A DNA stretch of 40,721 bases from SAR202 cluster bacterium. GTDB lineage: Bacteria > Chloroflexota > Dehalococcoidia > UBA3495. The notes under the pieces are model-generated. The model was given only the letters and a program-made list of their open reading frames with translations. It searched no databases and was not told the DNA's origin. The DNA lies in contig VFFT01000069.1 of assembly GCA_009392775.1 (NCBI GenBank), positions 1 through 40,721 of the forward strand. Direction: 5' to 3'. The translations under genes and the position numbers were made by a program. This document shows positions 16,278-26,600 of the stretch, in pieces (position 1 is the first letter of the stretch; each line of letters opens with the position of its first letter).

Positions 16278-18755
16278 TTAAGACACTACTATATTAACCA
16301 AACGCCCTGGTATATATATAGCTTTACGTACCGTGTTTCCTTCTGTATACACCTTAACTTTTGTGCTGTTTAAAGCTAGATTCTCTGCCGTGTCTTGATC
16401 TATATCAACTGGGACGTCGATTCTATCACGTACTTTGCCATTTACTTGAACCACCAAGGTAACCGTATCCTCTGAAGCTAATTGCTCGTCCCATTCTGGA
16501 AAGGCATTTTGATGAATGCTATATCCGTACCCATTTTTCTCCCAGAGTTCTTCGGAAATATGTGGCGCTATTGGTGCAAGAATTAGCAGAAACTTCTTGA
16601 CACAATCTTGCCATATCTGTGAATTGATACTCGAGTCACCCCATATCTTGCTTAAATGATTAGAAAACTCCATTAACGCCGCTATAGCTGTATTGAATTT
16701 AAATCTATCAAGTTCTACATAGCATTTTCGGATCGTTTGATGAAGAAGTTTTACTGTCTCTTTGCATTTTTCATCATCAGAAACAGTAGCATCTAGCACC
16801 GACCCGTCTCTTTCGCACAAAACCCAAACTCTGTTTAGCCAGCGCGCGATACCATTTATTCCAACATCACTCCATGGGCCACCTTGATCCCATGGTCCTA
16901 TAAACATCAGAAAACACCTGACGGCATCAGCACCCAAGTCACCAACGACATCGTCAGGGTTCACCACGTTCCCCCTGCTTTTACTCATTTTTTCGTGGTC
17001 TTCACCAAGAATAACACCCTGGTTGAAAAGTCTGAGAAATGGTTCGTCAAATTGCACCACTCCAGTATCTTTCAGAGCTTTAATAAAAAACCGTGAGTAA
17101 AGAAGATGCATTACAGCATGTTCTGCCCCACCTGTATATTGGTCTACCGACATCCAATTATGTACAGATTCTGGATCAAATGGAGAATCAGCAGAATTAG
17201 GGCTCGTATAGCGAAGCATATACCAGGACGAGTCAAAGAAAGTATCCATCGTATCAGTTTCTCTACGAGCTGCCGATTGGCAGTTTGGACAATCTACATT
17301 CACGAAATCCGAATTCGCAGCCAGTGGAGATTCTCCAGAAGGTGTAAAGTCTGCGTCAGGCGGAAGTAGAACAGGTAAGTCCTCTTCCGGCACCGGCACT
17401 ATGCCACAATTATCGCAATAAATCATCGGTATAGGAGTACCCCAATATCTTTGCCTAGATATCAACCAGTCCCTAATACGATAGGAAATCGTCGTATACC
17501 CCCAGCCTTTGGTTTCAATATCTGCAGATATAGCTCGTATGCCTTCTGCATTAGTCATGCCGTCGTATGCCAGCGAATTAGTCATAAATCCATCGGCTAT
17601 ATAGGCTGCAGTAGGCTCACTTCCATCCCAATCTATTGGCGCAATTACAGTCCTAATCGGCAATTTGAACTTTTGCGCAAAATCGAAATCTCGGGAGTCA
17701 TGTGCAGGAACTCCCATCACAGCGCCAGTCCCATATGTAGTCAATACATAATCGGCTGTATATATCGGAATTTCCTCCCCATTAACCCTATTCACAGCGT
17801 AAGAACCTAGAAAAACACCAGTTTTATCTTTGTCAGCAGAAAGCCTATCTACTTCTGAAGCCTGTCTAGCCTTATTAACGTACTCATTTACTTCCTTTCG
17901 CTGCTCTAGAGTAGTCAACTCCTCTACAAGAGGATGCTCAGGTGCCAATACTAAAAACGTGACCCCAAAAATAGTGTCTATTCGCGTAGTAAATGCTCTA
18001 ATTTCGCGAAGCGATACATTACAATGCTCAATGTCAAAACTGATTTCCACTCCGTCACTGCGACCTATCCAGTTACGCTGCATTGTTAATATTCTTTCAG
18101 GCCATTCCAACAAACCGGAGAAATCTAACAGATCTTCACAATAGTCAGTGATCTTAAGAAACCACTGCTCCAAATCCCTTCTGGTTATCTGCGTATCGCA
18201 ACGTTCACAAGCTCCATTAAGCACCTGTTCATTTGCCAACACGGTCTGACACGACGGACACCACACTACAGGCGCCTGTGACCTATATGCCAGACCCTGG
18301 TTAAACAGTTTTAGGAATAACCATTGATTCCATTTATAGTACTCTGGCAAACAACAAATAACTTCCCTATCCCAATCGTATATAGCTCCTAGAGACCTAA
18401 GTTGGCGCCTCATATTGTCGATATTGCTCATCGTCCATTCATGGGGATGAATTCCCCGACTTATTGCAGCATTTTCAGCGGGCAGGCCGAATGCATCAAA
18501 ACCTATCGGATGAAGAACATTGTAGCCCTGCATACGCTTGAAACGAGCATGGCAATCAGCAGGAGCCATGGCGTACCAATGCCCTATATGTAAATCACCT
18601 GAAGGATACGGATACATGGTCATCTCATACCATTTAGGCTTATCAGTCTCATCAGATACTTTGTGCAACCCGTCTGTTTCCCATCGTTGTTGCCATTTGG
18701 CATCCATTACAGAAGGGTCATATCTAAGTTCGACTTGTCTGGGGTTAGTAGACAT
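16278..18755 (-). CDS. leuS: Leucyl-tRNA synthetase
   Basis: LeuRS, the class I synthetase charging tRNA-Leu. The 825 residues include the HIGH motif in SGDLHIGHWYAMAPAD (56-59), a zinc-ribbon-like Cys cluster in WCPSCQTVLANEQV...CERC, the CP1 editing domain with TTRIDTIFGVTFLVLAPEHP and GTGAVMGVPAHDSRDFDFA, the Cys-containing insert YCDNCGIVP, KMSKS in HEKMSKSRGNVVNP at ~588-592, and the anticodon-binding region near the C-terminus ending VQVNGKVRDRIDVP. GAGGT precedes the ATG. I saw no T-box element upstream. Confidence 0.98.
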   Translation of the reverse strand: MSTNPRQVELRYDPSVMDAKWQQRWETDGLHKVSDETDKPKWYEMTMYPYPSGDLHIGHWYAMAPADCHARFKRMQGYNVLHPIGFDAFGLPAENAAISRGIHPHEWTMSNIDNMRRQLRSLGAIYDWDREVICCLPEYYKWNQWLFLKLFNQGLAYRSQAPVVWCPSCQTVLANEQVLNGACERCDTQITRRDLEQWFLKITDYCEDLLDFSGLLEWPERILTMQRNWIGRSDGVEISFDIEHCNVSLREIRAFTTRIDTIFGVTFLVLAPEHPLVEELTTLEQRKEVNEYVNKARQASEVDRLSADKDKTGVFLGSYAVNRVNGEEIPIYTADYVLTTYGTGAVMGVPAHDSRDFDFAQKFKLPIRTVIAPIDWDGSEPTAAYIADGFMTNSLAYDGMTNAEGIRAISADIETKGWGYTTISYRIRDWLISRQRYWGTPIPMIYCDNCGIVPVPEEDLPVLLPPDADFTPSGESPLAANSDFVNVDCPNCQSAARRETDTMDTFFDSSWYMLRYTSPNSADSPFDPESVHNWMSVDQYTGGAEHAVMHLLYSRFFIKALKDTGVVQFDEPFLRLFNQGVILGEDHEKMSKSRGNVVNPDDVVGDLGADAVRCFLMFIGPWDQGGPWSDVGINGIARWLNRVWVLCERDGSVLDATVSDDEKCKETVKLLHQTIRKCYVELDRFKFNTAIAALMEFSNHLSKIWGDSSINSQIWQDCVKKFLLILAPIAPHISEELWEKNGYGYSIHQNAFPEWDEQLASEDTVTLVVQVNGKVRDRIDVPVDIDQDTAENLALNSTKVKVYTEGNTVRKAIYIPGRLVNIVVS

Positions 18756-18794
18756 TCTTAACTACCTCTAATCACTTAACAGTACAGAATTCAT

Positions 18795-18823
18795 AGTATA
18801 CAAAACCTACTGTCCCTTGTCTT
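18795..18823 (-). promoter_or_regulatory. Candidate promoter for leuS
   Basis: On the minus strand AAGACA (18823-18818), a 17-nt spacer and TATACT (18800-18795) lie about 40 nt upstream of the leuS ATG. The -35 matches 4 of 6 consensus bases and the -10 matches 5 of 6. Confidence 0.4.
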
Positions 18824-18879
18824 TCGTATATCTGAGCAAATAATAATTGGGCCCGTCACATAATATACATCTAGGTGCG

Positions 18880-18908
18880 TTGACATCAGCTATCCAAATC
18901 AATAGAAT
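18880..18908 (+). promoter_or_regulatory. Strong sigma70-type promoter for trkH-trkA
   Basis: A perfect TTGACA (18880-18885), 17-nt spacer and TAGAAT (18903-18908) would start transcription near 18915, giving a leader of about 135 nt before the TTG start of trkH. I saw no ydaO-type (c-di-AMP) riboswitch pattern in that leader. Confidence 0.7.
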
Positions 18909-19051
18909 CCCGGTGTACAGACAATGGCTCACAAAGGAACAATATAAAGGCCTACAATCCGGCGCAAGTATAATCCAAATAACTACACTAAACTATGAAA
19001 TCAAACCTTATATCCAATCAGATGACACCTAACCTTTAGTGGAGACTTTCA

Positions 19052-20488
19052 TTGGACGCAAATCGCCCTAGGCGACCAAGAGACATTGTTGTAAGGCAAC
19101 CCAGAACAGATCAGCTAGAGCCAACGGTAGCTGAACAGTTACCTTACCGTCACCCACAAAGAATATTCACCACCCCATTCATACTAGCAACAGGGTTTGC
19201 CCTATTCATTCTAGTAACCGCTTTACTACTACTCCTTCCTGTATCAAATACAACAGATGAATTCACTGCATTCGACACGGCATTTTTCACGGCCACATCT
19301 GCAGTAACTGTAACAGGACATATTGTTGTAAATACATCTTCCTATTGGAGCACATTCGGACAGGTTGTAATTTTTACCTCTATGTTAGTTGGTGGGCTCA
19401 GTTTTATGGCTATCGCTACGTTTATATTGGCTCTTATTGGCCAAAGATCTAGTCTGTCAGAGCGTTTAATGATTCGCGAAGCAATGGGAATAGACAGACT
19501 CATAGGGTTAAGGAAAATTGCCCGAAACATAGTACTGATAGCCTTACTAGTGTACATAGTGGGAGCCATTTGCATATTCTCTAGGATTCAGGGTCTAGAC
19601 GAAATGGGGTTTTTAGAATCGGCCTGGCAATCATTATTCCTATCCGTCTCGGCTTTTAACAACGCAGGCTTCTCAATATTACCTGACACCATAGGAGAAC
19701 CTGGATTACATCGTATAGCTTCAGACAGCTATCTTCTCGGCTTTGTCATGGTATTAATTGTATTGGGGTGTATCGGATGGACTGTACTAGTAGATATTTA
19801 TAAAGAACGCAGATTTTCAAGATTTAGCTTGAACACTAAATTAGTAATAGTCACAACTATCGCTCTATACATATTCGGCGCAGCAGTGTTCTTCCTTGCT
19901 GAATTGTCACACACAATGCTTGACGTGAACTTATGGGATAAGCTTGTGTCAGCATCATTCCATTCTATCAGTGGTCGCACAGCCGGCTTTTCTACGGTTG
20001 ACTTTAGTGAAACTGGCGATTTTACAAAGTTAGTATATCCAGCTCTAATGTTTATCGGAGGAGCATCAGGATCGGTAGCTGGAGGAATAAAAGTAAATAC
20101 CTTCGCTGTAATTATCGCCGTAGTAATATCATCTATCCGGAGCCGTCCTAGAGCCGAAGCGTTCGGAAGAGAAATCGCAAACGCACAAGTATTAAGAGCC
20201 ATAACAGTGGCGGTACTTGGTGTAGTATTCTTGCTCCTTATCGTTCCAACACTTACAATCACAGACCCAGATATCCCATTCCTAAATTTGCTGTTCGATA
20301 CAGTATCAGCATTTAGCACTAATGGCACCTCCACCGGAATCGTCCCTGATTTAAGTATTCCTGGAAAGATAATATTCATGCTAGCCATGTTTATAGGGAG
20401 ATTAGGCCCACTCACATTAGCCCTAGCTTTGGTTCCCAGTGAACATACCTTATATCGTTTTGCTCAGGAACGGGTTACAATAGGCTAG
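19052..20488 (+). CDS. trkH: Trk/Ktr-type potassium uptake membrane subunit
   Basis: The ion-conducting subunit of a Trk/Ktr K+ uptake system in the inner membrane. The 478-residue protein has four M1-P-M2 repeats whose P-loops carry the filter glycines: TSAVTVTGHIV, SAFNNAGFSIL, SISGRTAGFSTVDF and SAFSTNGTSTGIVP. Long hydrophobic segments lie between them, and the N-terminal ~35 residues are basic and cytosolic. The start is TTG at 19052 with GGAG 7 nt upstream. trkA follows 13 nt after the stop, so the two form an operon. The length is closer to TrkH/KtrB of Gram-positive type than to the longest TrkH. Confidence 0.93.
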   Translation: MDANRPRRPRDIVVRQPRTDQLEPTVAEQLPYRHPQRIFTTPFILATGFALFILVTALLLLLPVSNTTDEFTAFDTAFFTATSAVTVTGHIVVNTSSYWSTFGQVVIFTSMLVGGLSFMAIATFILALIGQRSSLSERLMIREAMGIDRLIGLRKIARNIVLIALLVYIVGAICIFSRIQGLDEMGFLESAWQSLFLSVSAFNNAGFSILPDTIGEPGLHRIASDSYLLGFVMVLIVLGCIGWTVLVDIYKERRFSRFSLNTKLVIVTTIALYIFGAAVFFLAELSHTMLDVNLWDKLVSASFHSISGRTAGFSTVDFSETGDFTKLVYPALMFIGGASGSVAGGIKVNTFAVIIAVVISSIRSRPRAEAFGREIANAQVLRAITVAVLGVVFLLLIVPTLTITDPDIPFLNLLFDTVSAFSTNGTSTGIVPDLSIPGKIIFMLAMFIGRLGPLTLALALVPSEHTLYRFAQERVTIG

Positions 20489-20501
20489 TCGGAGGCGGAT
20501 C

Positions 20502-21197
20502 ATGAAAAAACAGGTGTGTGTCGTGGGGATGGGTAGGTTTGGAGCTACCGTGTCTCGCGAATTGTATCAGTCGGGACACGACGTATTGGCCCTTGACAAT
20601 TCAGACACAAAAATACAAGAGATGCTTGGACAAGTCACTTATGCTGTTACCGCTGACGCAACAAACGAGTCTGTGCTTAGAGAATTAGGAGTAGATGAAT
20701 TTGATGTTGGGATAGTGGCTCTAGGAAGCGAAAACATCCAAGCCAGTATATTAATCACAGTACTACTAAAAAGCCTCAGAATACCATTCATAGTCAGTCG
20801 CGCTGCCGACCAACTCCACGGAGACACTCTTGAAAGAGTAGGAGCAGATAAAGTGGTGTATCCAGAAATGGAAAGCGCCACTCGTGTGGCACATATTGAT
20901 TTCAATTCGGGAGTATTAGATCACATGGCTCTAGCGCCTGGCACGGGAATAAGCAAAGTCACACCACCCGAAGAATTTCTTAGAAACACTTTAGATGACG
21001 TGGGATTAGGCGGCCCCAACAGCAAGTATGGTTTGGTTGCCTTGGCGATAAGACGTGGCCGAAATTACATATTAAATCCATCCAGAGATGAGACCATACA
21101 GCCTGGAGATCAATTGATCCTAGCGGGAAGAGACGACCGAGTCAGTCGACTTAACGATGAAGTCAAAGAACATACTAAGAATCAACAAGAGGAGTAA
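20502..21197 (+). CDS. trkA: TrkA/KtrA potassium uptake regulatory (RCK) protein
   Basis: The cytosolic gating subunit for TrkH. It has an N-terminal RCK/TrkA-N Rossmann domain with the nucleotide-binding GMGRFGATVSRELYQSGHDVLALDNSD, the Asp at the end of beta-2 for the adenosine ribose, and a C-terminal TrkA-C domain from about residue 140, ending IQPGDQLILAGRDDRVSRL. The 231 residues correspond to a single-RCK KtrA-type subunit that forms an octameric ring. GGAGG precedes the ATG. The pairing with trkH is as expected. Confidence 0.93.
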   Translation: MKKQVCVVGMGRFGATVSRELYQSGHDVLALDNSDTKIQEMLGQVTYAVTADATNESVLRELGVDEFDVGIVALGSENIQASILITVLLKSLRIPFIVSRAADQLHGDTLERVGADKVVYPEMESATRVAHIDFNSGVLDHMALAPGTGISKVTPPEEFLRNTLDDVGLGGPNSKYGLVALAIRRGRNYILNPSRDETIQPGDQLILAGRDDRVSRLNDEVKEHTKNQQEE

Positions 21198-21224
21198 GAT
21201 CCTTCAAACTCTATTGTAGAACTG

Positions 21225-21254
21225 TTGAAAATTCAGTGCCTTAATCTTTATAAT
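21225..21254 (+). promoter_or_regulatory. Promoter for the usp-RCK-RCK-pheA operon
   Basis: TTGAAA (21225-21230), an 18-nt spacer and a perfect TATAAT (21249-21254) lie 40 nt upstream of the usp ATG in the gap after trkA. Confidence 0.65.
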
Positions 21255-21294
21255 CTGGCATTGCAACGGAATCTATAGGCTAGAGTTCCCATAT

Positions 21295-21747
21295 ATGCAT
21301 TTTAATGGCAAACGAATTCTTGTTCCGGTAGACGGAAGCACTGCAGCAGACAATGCTTTCAGATGGGCGTGCCAAATTGCGAAACATTCTAAGGCTGAAC
21401 TGCACGCTATATACGTGGATGAAATACCCCTAGACTTTCCGCTAGACACGCAATTCACTGGTGAAGATAATATCGGGGAACATATTCTTCACTCCATAGA
21501 AGAGATCGCCGATCAAGAGAAATGCAAAGTAAAAGCACAGTTGCTGAAGGCTAGGCATTCGGGGCCTGCGATAGTCTTAGAAGCTTCAGACCGGCAAATG
21601 GAGATGATAATTTTGGGATCTCCTTTCCAGAACTCAGTATCGCTAAATAGTATTTCCAATCTCGGAATATATCTTCTCCAACACGCCCACTGTCAGGTCA
21701 TAATATGGCGCGAAAATTTGGAAGTATCATCGTTGAGTACAAGTTGA
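21295..21747 (+). CDS. UspA-domain universal stress protein
   Basis: A 150-residue single UspA domain: KRILVPVDGSTAADNAFRWACQIAKHSKAELHAIYVDE at the start, MEMIILGSP at the fourth strand and a final hydrophobic strand CQVIIWRE. The ATP-binding G-2x-G-9x-G(S/T) motif is degenerate (GSPFQNSVSLNS), so it probably belongs to the non-ATP-binding type. It sits between two sets of K+ channel regulatory genes; Usp proteins are often associated with ion transport, so a regulatory role with the RCK proteins is plausible but inferred. Confidence 0.85.
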   Translation: MHFNGKRILVPVDGSTAADNAFRWACQIAKHSKAELHAIYVDEIPLDFPLDTQFTGEDNIGEHILHSIEEIADQEKCKVKAQLLKARHSGPAIVLEASDRQMEMIILGSPFQNSVSLNSISNLGIYLLQHAHCQVIIWRENLEVSSLSTS

Positions 21748-21748
21748 T

Positions 21749-22147
21749 ATGGAGGCTGTAATATATGGCGGAGGAGTTCTTGGGAAGATGTTGGTTCCGC
21801 ATCTAGTACAAAGCGGTTATGACGTCACAATAATTGACTCTGATTCTGAGTTTCTCCAATCCGTGAGCCTAGACTCTTCAGTTAAGACAATATGGTTGCA
21901 AGATTCCATGATGCAAAATTATCTAGAAGACGCAAGAGTAGATATTGCTGAACTCTTCATCGCTATATCTGAAAATGACCACGCTAATTTGTTAGAAGCA
22001 CAAACTGCCGCACGTATCTACAACGTGGAAAATGTCATATGCTTGGTTGAAGACCCACAATTACAGCATCTCTTTAAGGACCAAAACATCACAATCGTTG
22101 GCTCATCTTTATTAGCTATATTTCAAGACATCGAAACAAACCTGTAA
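21749..22147 (+). CDS. Single-domain TrkA-N (RCK_N) protein
   Basis: A 132-residue Rossmann-type RCK_N domain only: VIYGGGVLGKMLVPHLVQSGYDVTIIDSD at the N-terminus with an intact GGGxLG loop and the beta-2 Asp, then LFIAISENDHANLLEAQTA, the usual position of the TrkA dimer/helix segment. The C-terminal TrkA-C domain is missing. Its ATG starts one base after the usp stop, so it is likely translationally coupled. It may pair with the full-length homologue encoded next, forming a mixed RCK assembly. Confidence 0.85.
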   Translation: MEAVIYGGGVLGKMLVPHLVQSGYDVTIIDSDSEFLQSVSLDSSVKTIWLQDSMMQNYLEDARVDIAELFIAISENDHANLLEAQTAARIYNVENVICLVEDPQLQHLFKDQNITIVGSSLLAIFQDIETNL

Positions 22148-22160
22148 AGCTGATCGAAAA

Positions 22161-22823
22161 ATGTATATATTAATCATAGGTTGCAGCACAATCGGATATC
22201 ACCTAGCAAAATCACTGCTGGCGGCAGGCCATGAAATCACAATAGTTGAGAAAGACCCTGTTCGTAGCAAGCTAATGTGGGATGAATTTGGAAGCATCGT
22301 TGTGCAGGGGGATGGTACAGATGTCCAAATATTGCAATCAGCCGGAACTTCAAGAGCTGATTCATTTATCGCAGTGACGGGATCCGATGAAACTAACCTG
22401 ATAGCTTCTCAAATTGCTAAGACCAAATTTGGTGTTGAAAACACTATCGCTGTGGTAAAAGACACCAAAAATGAGCAACTATTCCATATGCTAGGCGTAG
22501 ATTCCGTCATCAATTCCACTCACCATATAATTGCCAGCATAGAAGAAACTATCCCTGGAAAACCTCTCCTACATCTTGCCCAATCTAAAATACCTGGATT
22601 AGAACTAATAAGCATAGCTGTACCAGAAGATTCTTCTATAATAGGACAAGCTCTTGAGGACATAGAATTGCCTCCACACAGCTTTATCGCGATTGTTATG
22701 AAAGATAATCGTGCGGAACCTCCGATAGACAAATTGATAATTGAGGCGCATGATGAAATCGTAGCAGTCACAACACCAGACGAAGAAGCTGTTATGTACG
22801 ACATATTAACTGGAGTTCTATGA
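22161..22823 (+). CDS. TrkA family RCK protein (TrkA-N + TrkA-C)
   Basis: A 220-residue protein with a TrkA-N domain (YILIIGCSTIGYHLAKSLLAAGHEITIVEKDP) and a TrkA-C domain from ~residue 135. The nucleotide loop is GCSTIG, so the middle Gly of GxGxxG is a Ser. VVQGDGTDVQIL and FIAVTGSDETNLIASQIAKTKFG follow as in TrkA. It overlaps pheA by four bases (ATGA). It is the third RCK-type gene in this region and the second full-length one. Confidence 0.9.
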   Translation: MYILIIGCSTIGYHLAKSLLAAGHEITIVEKDPVRSKLMWDEFGSIVVQGDGTDVQILQSAGTSRADSFIAVTGSDETNLIASQIAKTKFGVENTIAVVKDTKNEQLFHMLGVDSVINSTHHIIASIEETIPGKPLLHLAQSKIPGLELISIAVPEDSSIIGQALEDIELPPHSFIAIVMKDNRAEPPIDKLIIEAHDEIVAVTTPDEEAVMYDILTGVL

Positions 22824-23656
22824 CTTTATCTAAAACAATAGGTTTCTTAGGGCCCATTGGTACATATACAGAACAAGCAGCTTTATTATATTCTTCTGAG
22901 AGCACTCTGACTCCTCTACCTACCATCCCAGCAATTGGAGATGCTGTAGCATCGGGAGAAACTGATCAGGGGATAGTTCCTATTGAAAACAGTCTTGAGG
23001 GATCCGTGACCTATACTCTGGATCTGCTTATCACTCAATCTGGACTCTCTATCTATAATGAAATTGTAATACCAATCGAACATTATCTGATGGCATCCCA
23101 TGGAACTAAAACCTCCGATATATCTATAATCTACTCCCATCCGCAAGCCTTAGCTCAGTGTAGAACATTTTTACATTCGCATTATCCCGACGCTCAACAG
23201 GTAGCCTCGCTTAGTACAGTAGCGGCAGTTACCGATATGAAAAACAGCGGTCCTGAAGCCGCAGCTATCGCCCCTTATAGAGCCGCAGAACTTCACGACG
23301 TAGAGATAATTGGACAAAACATACAAGACAACGCTAATAATTTAACTAGGTTTGTAGTATTAAGTGGTACAGACCATCCTATTACTGGTCACGATAAAAC
23401 TTCCATATGCTTTGCATTTGACTCGGATTCACCAGGCTCCTTATATAGCACCTTGGGAGAATTCGCCCATAGAACCATAAATTTAACCAAAGTGGAGTCT
23501 CGTCCAACTAAAGAGTCATTGGGCCAATACATTTTTTTGATAGATTGCGATGGACATAGAGAAGATCGCCAAGTAAAAGAAGCCTTGGACGCGATATCTT
23601 CAAAAGTAAGCTTATTGAAAATATTAGGATCTTACCCCAAATGGGATCTGAAGTAG
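22820..23656 (+). CDS. pheA: Prephenate dehydratase
   Basis: Converts prephenate to phenylpyruvate in phenylalanine synthesis. The 278-residue monofunctional enzyme has FLGPIGTYTEQAA, IVPIENSLEGSV, the catalytic NNLTRFVVLS (Thr-Arg-Phe motif) and a C-terminal ACT domain with VESRPTKESLGQYIFLID, the ESRP region that binds phenylalanine for feedback control. No chorismate mutase domain is present. The start overlaps the preceding RCK gene by ATGA, so it is translationally coupled in an otherwise K+-related operon. Confidence 0.95.
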   Translation: MTLSKTIGFLGPIGTYTEQAALLYSSESTLTPLPTIPAIGDAVASGETDQGIVPIENSLEGSVTYTLDLLITQSGLSIYNEIVIPIEHYLMASHGTKTSDISIIYSHPQALAQCRTFLHSHYPDAQQVASLSTVAAVTDMKNSGPEAAAIAPYRAAELHDVEIIGQNIQDNANNLTRFVVLSGTDHPITGHDKTSICFAFDSDSPGSLYSTLGEFAHRTINLTKVESRPTKESLGQYIFLIDCDGHREDRQVKEALDAISSKVSLLKILGSYPKWDLK

Positions 23657-23671
23657 CCTGCAATTAATATA

Positions 23672-23689
23672 TTGCCATTATTAAGGCAA
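23672..23689. terminator. Short hairpin between convergent pheA and the GT-C/DUF2298 gene
   Basis: TTGCC-ATTATTAA-GGCAA (5-bp stem) spans the 24-bp gap and the end of the minus-strand gene; AT-rich sequence follows on the minus strand. It is a weak candidate for a bidirectional terminator. Confidence 0.3.
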
Positions 23690-26600
23690 GATACGATATA
23701 CCGTAGTTCCTTGGTTATTGAAAACAGTCTCTAGCAGACCGTCAGAGTCCATATTATTGAATTTTTGCAATCCATCTGGAGAGTAATGAATTCTCTCCAA
23801 TTGTCCCACTACAATATATGTTACATGATAATCTTCTAAAAGCTTAAGTGCTTTGTACACCATAGTAGTATTATAAATATCACTAATAACAATCTTCCGT
23901 CTATTGATTTCCGATATGGCATTATTTCTCTGCTGCATTTGATGCCAAGGCCATCCTAGGATAGTCGGCAATCCCGTATTGGAAGATATCCGCGAACTCC
24001 AGTGATATTGTTCATCATGTGCTTCCAGTATTATTGGAGTACCCTGAACATTAGATTGCAACCAACGTATCGCACCACGATCAGAATTCAGGTCTATAGG
24101 ATTATCTTGTTCTACATGATCAGCTGTAATCATATATGCAGATCCATCTAGACCTATGTACTCCGTATCAAATCTATCTTGTATTCGAGCCAAGGTACCA
24201 AATATCGGATAATTGATGCATCCCAATATAAGAACTATTACCACAAACGAAGCACATCGATATAACCATATAGCACTTGGTCTAGAATAGTGCCTTTGGA
24301 GTAGATACCACAGCATGAAACTAGCTGATAAACTATAAAATACCCATACATGAAGATAGAACTTGAATAATGTATTCATTCTACCTATATCGTTATTGAA
24401 TTTTAGAAATTCCACTCCTAAAGCAATTGCGCAACCTATACCTAGGAGAATTACAGAGAATACAACTGATCTGTTCTCATAAATTTGTTCTCTTTTATTA
24501 AGTATATTCAGGATAGCCCATTCCAATATGACTAGATTTAAGCATGCCGTGTAATAACCGATGAATATGAGATATGCGGGGAAACCGATTAACACACTCA
24601 GTACGAAATATTTGATCCAGCGATTCTGTATAAAAGTTAGATATTCTAGCGATATGTGAGCTTTTATACCCTTCCCACATGTAAAGGCCCTATCGCACAT
24701 AAACCACGTGATAACCGCCAAAAACAAACCGTGAATGACCAGATAGCTCGATAAGGGTGTTATCCACAAACTAAGAGATATCCCTGCCCCAAACGTCTCG
24801 TACGAATTCCAAAACGGCCAGAACGCCACGACACTTGAAGCAATTATGCAGCTTGTAATTAGAAGGAAATATAAACATTTGTACCATACAGACCCATTTC
24901 TGTAATATATTGCGACTGCGACGGTAGCAATAGCAACCAATAAATAAGATGGGTAATCCCAACTATTAATAGCCCAAAGGCTACCTATCGAGACCCCAAG
25001 AACCAATGTTATTGCCGTCACATATCTCTTACTTCCTCGCTCGATACATAGAAACAGATTCAAAAGCAAACCCAGACTTAATAATCCGAAAGGAATAACC
25101 ATCATATGAGCGTGCAAATCTGCAAACAAAAAACTGAAAAATGGGAATTCAGTGATATGATACGAGATATCCGAAGGCCCAGAGTATCCAGAGGCCATCC
25201 AAAAAGCCGAACCAAACGGAATTACAGCTAAACCAGGTGGAATTACTCTACTGCTTTTCCAAAAATCAAATCCCGAATATAAATAGGTCGGATCATAGAA
25301 TACCTTTAGACCTGCGGTAATAATTTGCAGCATCCCATCCAAATTCCCAATTAATGCGACAAAACAGACCCCGATGATACCAGCCATAACAGGACGTTCT
25401 AAATACTTAATGAAAGCTTTGCGGTTGTTCTCAACCCGATTAACTGGGCCACACGTTTTCGTAGCCAGGTTAAAAACAATCGAAAAAGCACCTGTCGCGG
25501 CCAAAGCAAAGAGCAACGGAACTGCCAGATTAAAAGCGGTATGTGGTGGTATAGTCGTGATCAGTAGAGGCACCGAAACTATTAAGTATCCCCAATAATA
25601 GTAATTCATAATTCCTCCAGAGAACCACGGATCGTATGGAGGGAATAAGCTTGTCCTAGCTACGGCCTGCAGATAGGCCATATCCATAGGCTTTTCGCCA
25701 CCTCTGAAAGGATGCCATAAGTCCGGATTAAACATCCTAATCATTAAAAATCCTAAAAATAATGAAATAAATAGGATCTCACTAAGAGTTATCAGTCTCC
25801 ATTGATCTGAAATTACAGACAGTATCTGTTCCTTGTAACGCCAGAATATTAAACCTGAAACTAGGGCTGTAACAGCGATACTAATCACTATTACTTCGCG
25901 TCCAAAACTCATCAAATTTAAGTTAACTAACATCCACGACAAGTAGGATATTAATAACAACCCCAACGTTCTGGCGAAAATGATTCCCCGGTCCGGAAGA
26001 AACCTAAATAATATAATAGCAATAGGCAACGTGATTACATATATCAATTCGACGCTTATCAACCAAATGACGGCAGCGTACTTATTCACGAAATAACTAT
26101 TGCTGAATCTCTCAGACCACGTGCCTCCCGATACTTGAGTTTGAAATGTTTCCTCCTGCATCAACAAGCTAGCATTGGAATTGTCAGTCAAAGAACTTGA
26201 TACCCTAGATAGCATCGTATCTATCATCGCAAACGGGAGCTTCGCGGTATTTTGGAATATCAGAACCTGTGGATGATCGTAGCCCACAACATTATCGTCC
26301 GCATATCCAAGATTAATATGTAAATGTGAATCAGAAGATTGTAACGAATCTAGAGGCTCTGGGAGTCCCACATAACTATACGGATCATCTTTCAAAGATA
26401 CTCGCCACAAACTTGGATATGAATGGAACCGTTCAACTAACTCATAGCCGAGTTTGCCTTCAAATAAAAACCTATAATACTGAGCACTAAGTGGATATTT
26501 ATCTTCTGCCCTCAAGGCACTAACAAAGGGCCTATAACTGTAGAAAACGAGATAATCACTTTCTGATAAATTGCGAGCGAGTTCACTAATTTTCTCTCGA

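Noticed and set aside
18756..18900. Possible T-box element before leuS
   Set aside because: I could not find the T-box sequence or an antiterminator stem on the minus strand.
18847..19032. 61-codon open frame upstream of trkH
   Set aside because: It spans the strong trkH promoter (18880-18908) and its leader, has no ribosome site and resembles no family.
18909..19051. Possible c-di-AMP (ydaO-type) riboswitch in the trkH leader
   Set aside because: K+ uptake genes often carry one, but the conserved GC-rich core motifs are not present.
19798..20415. 205-codon open frame on the minus strand inside trkH
   Set aside because: It is antisense to a clear TrkH coding region and shows no family features.
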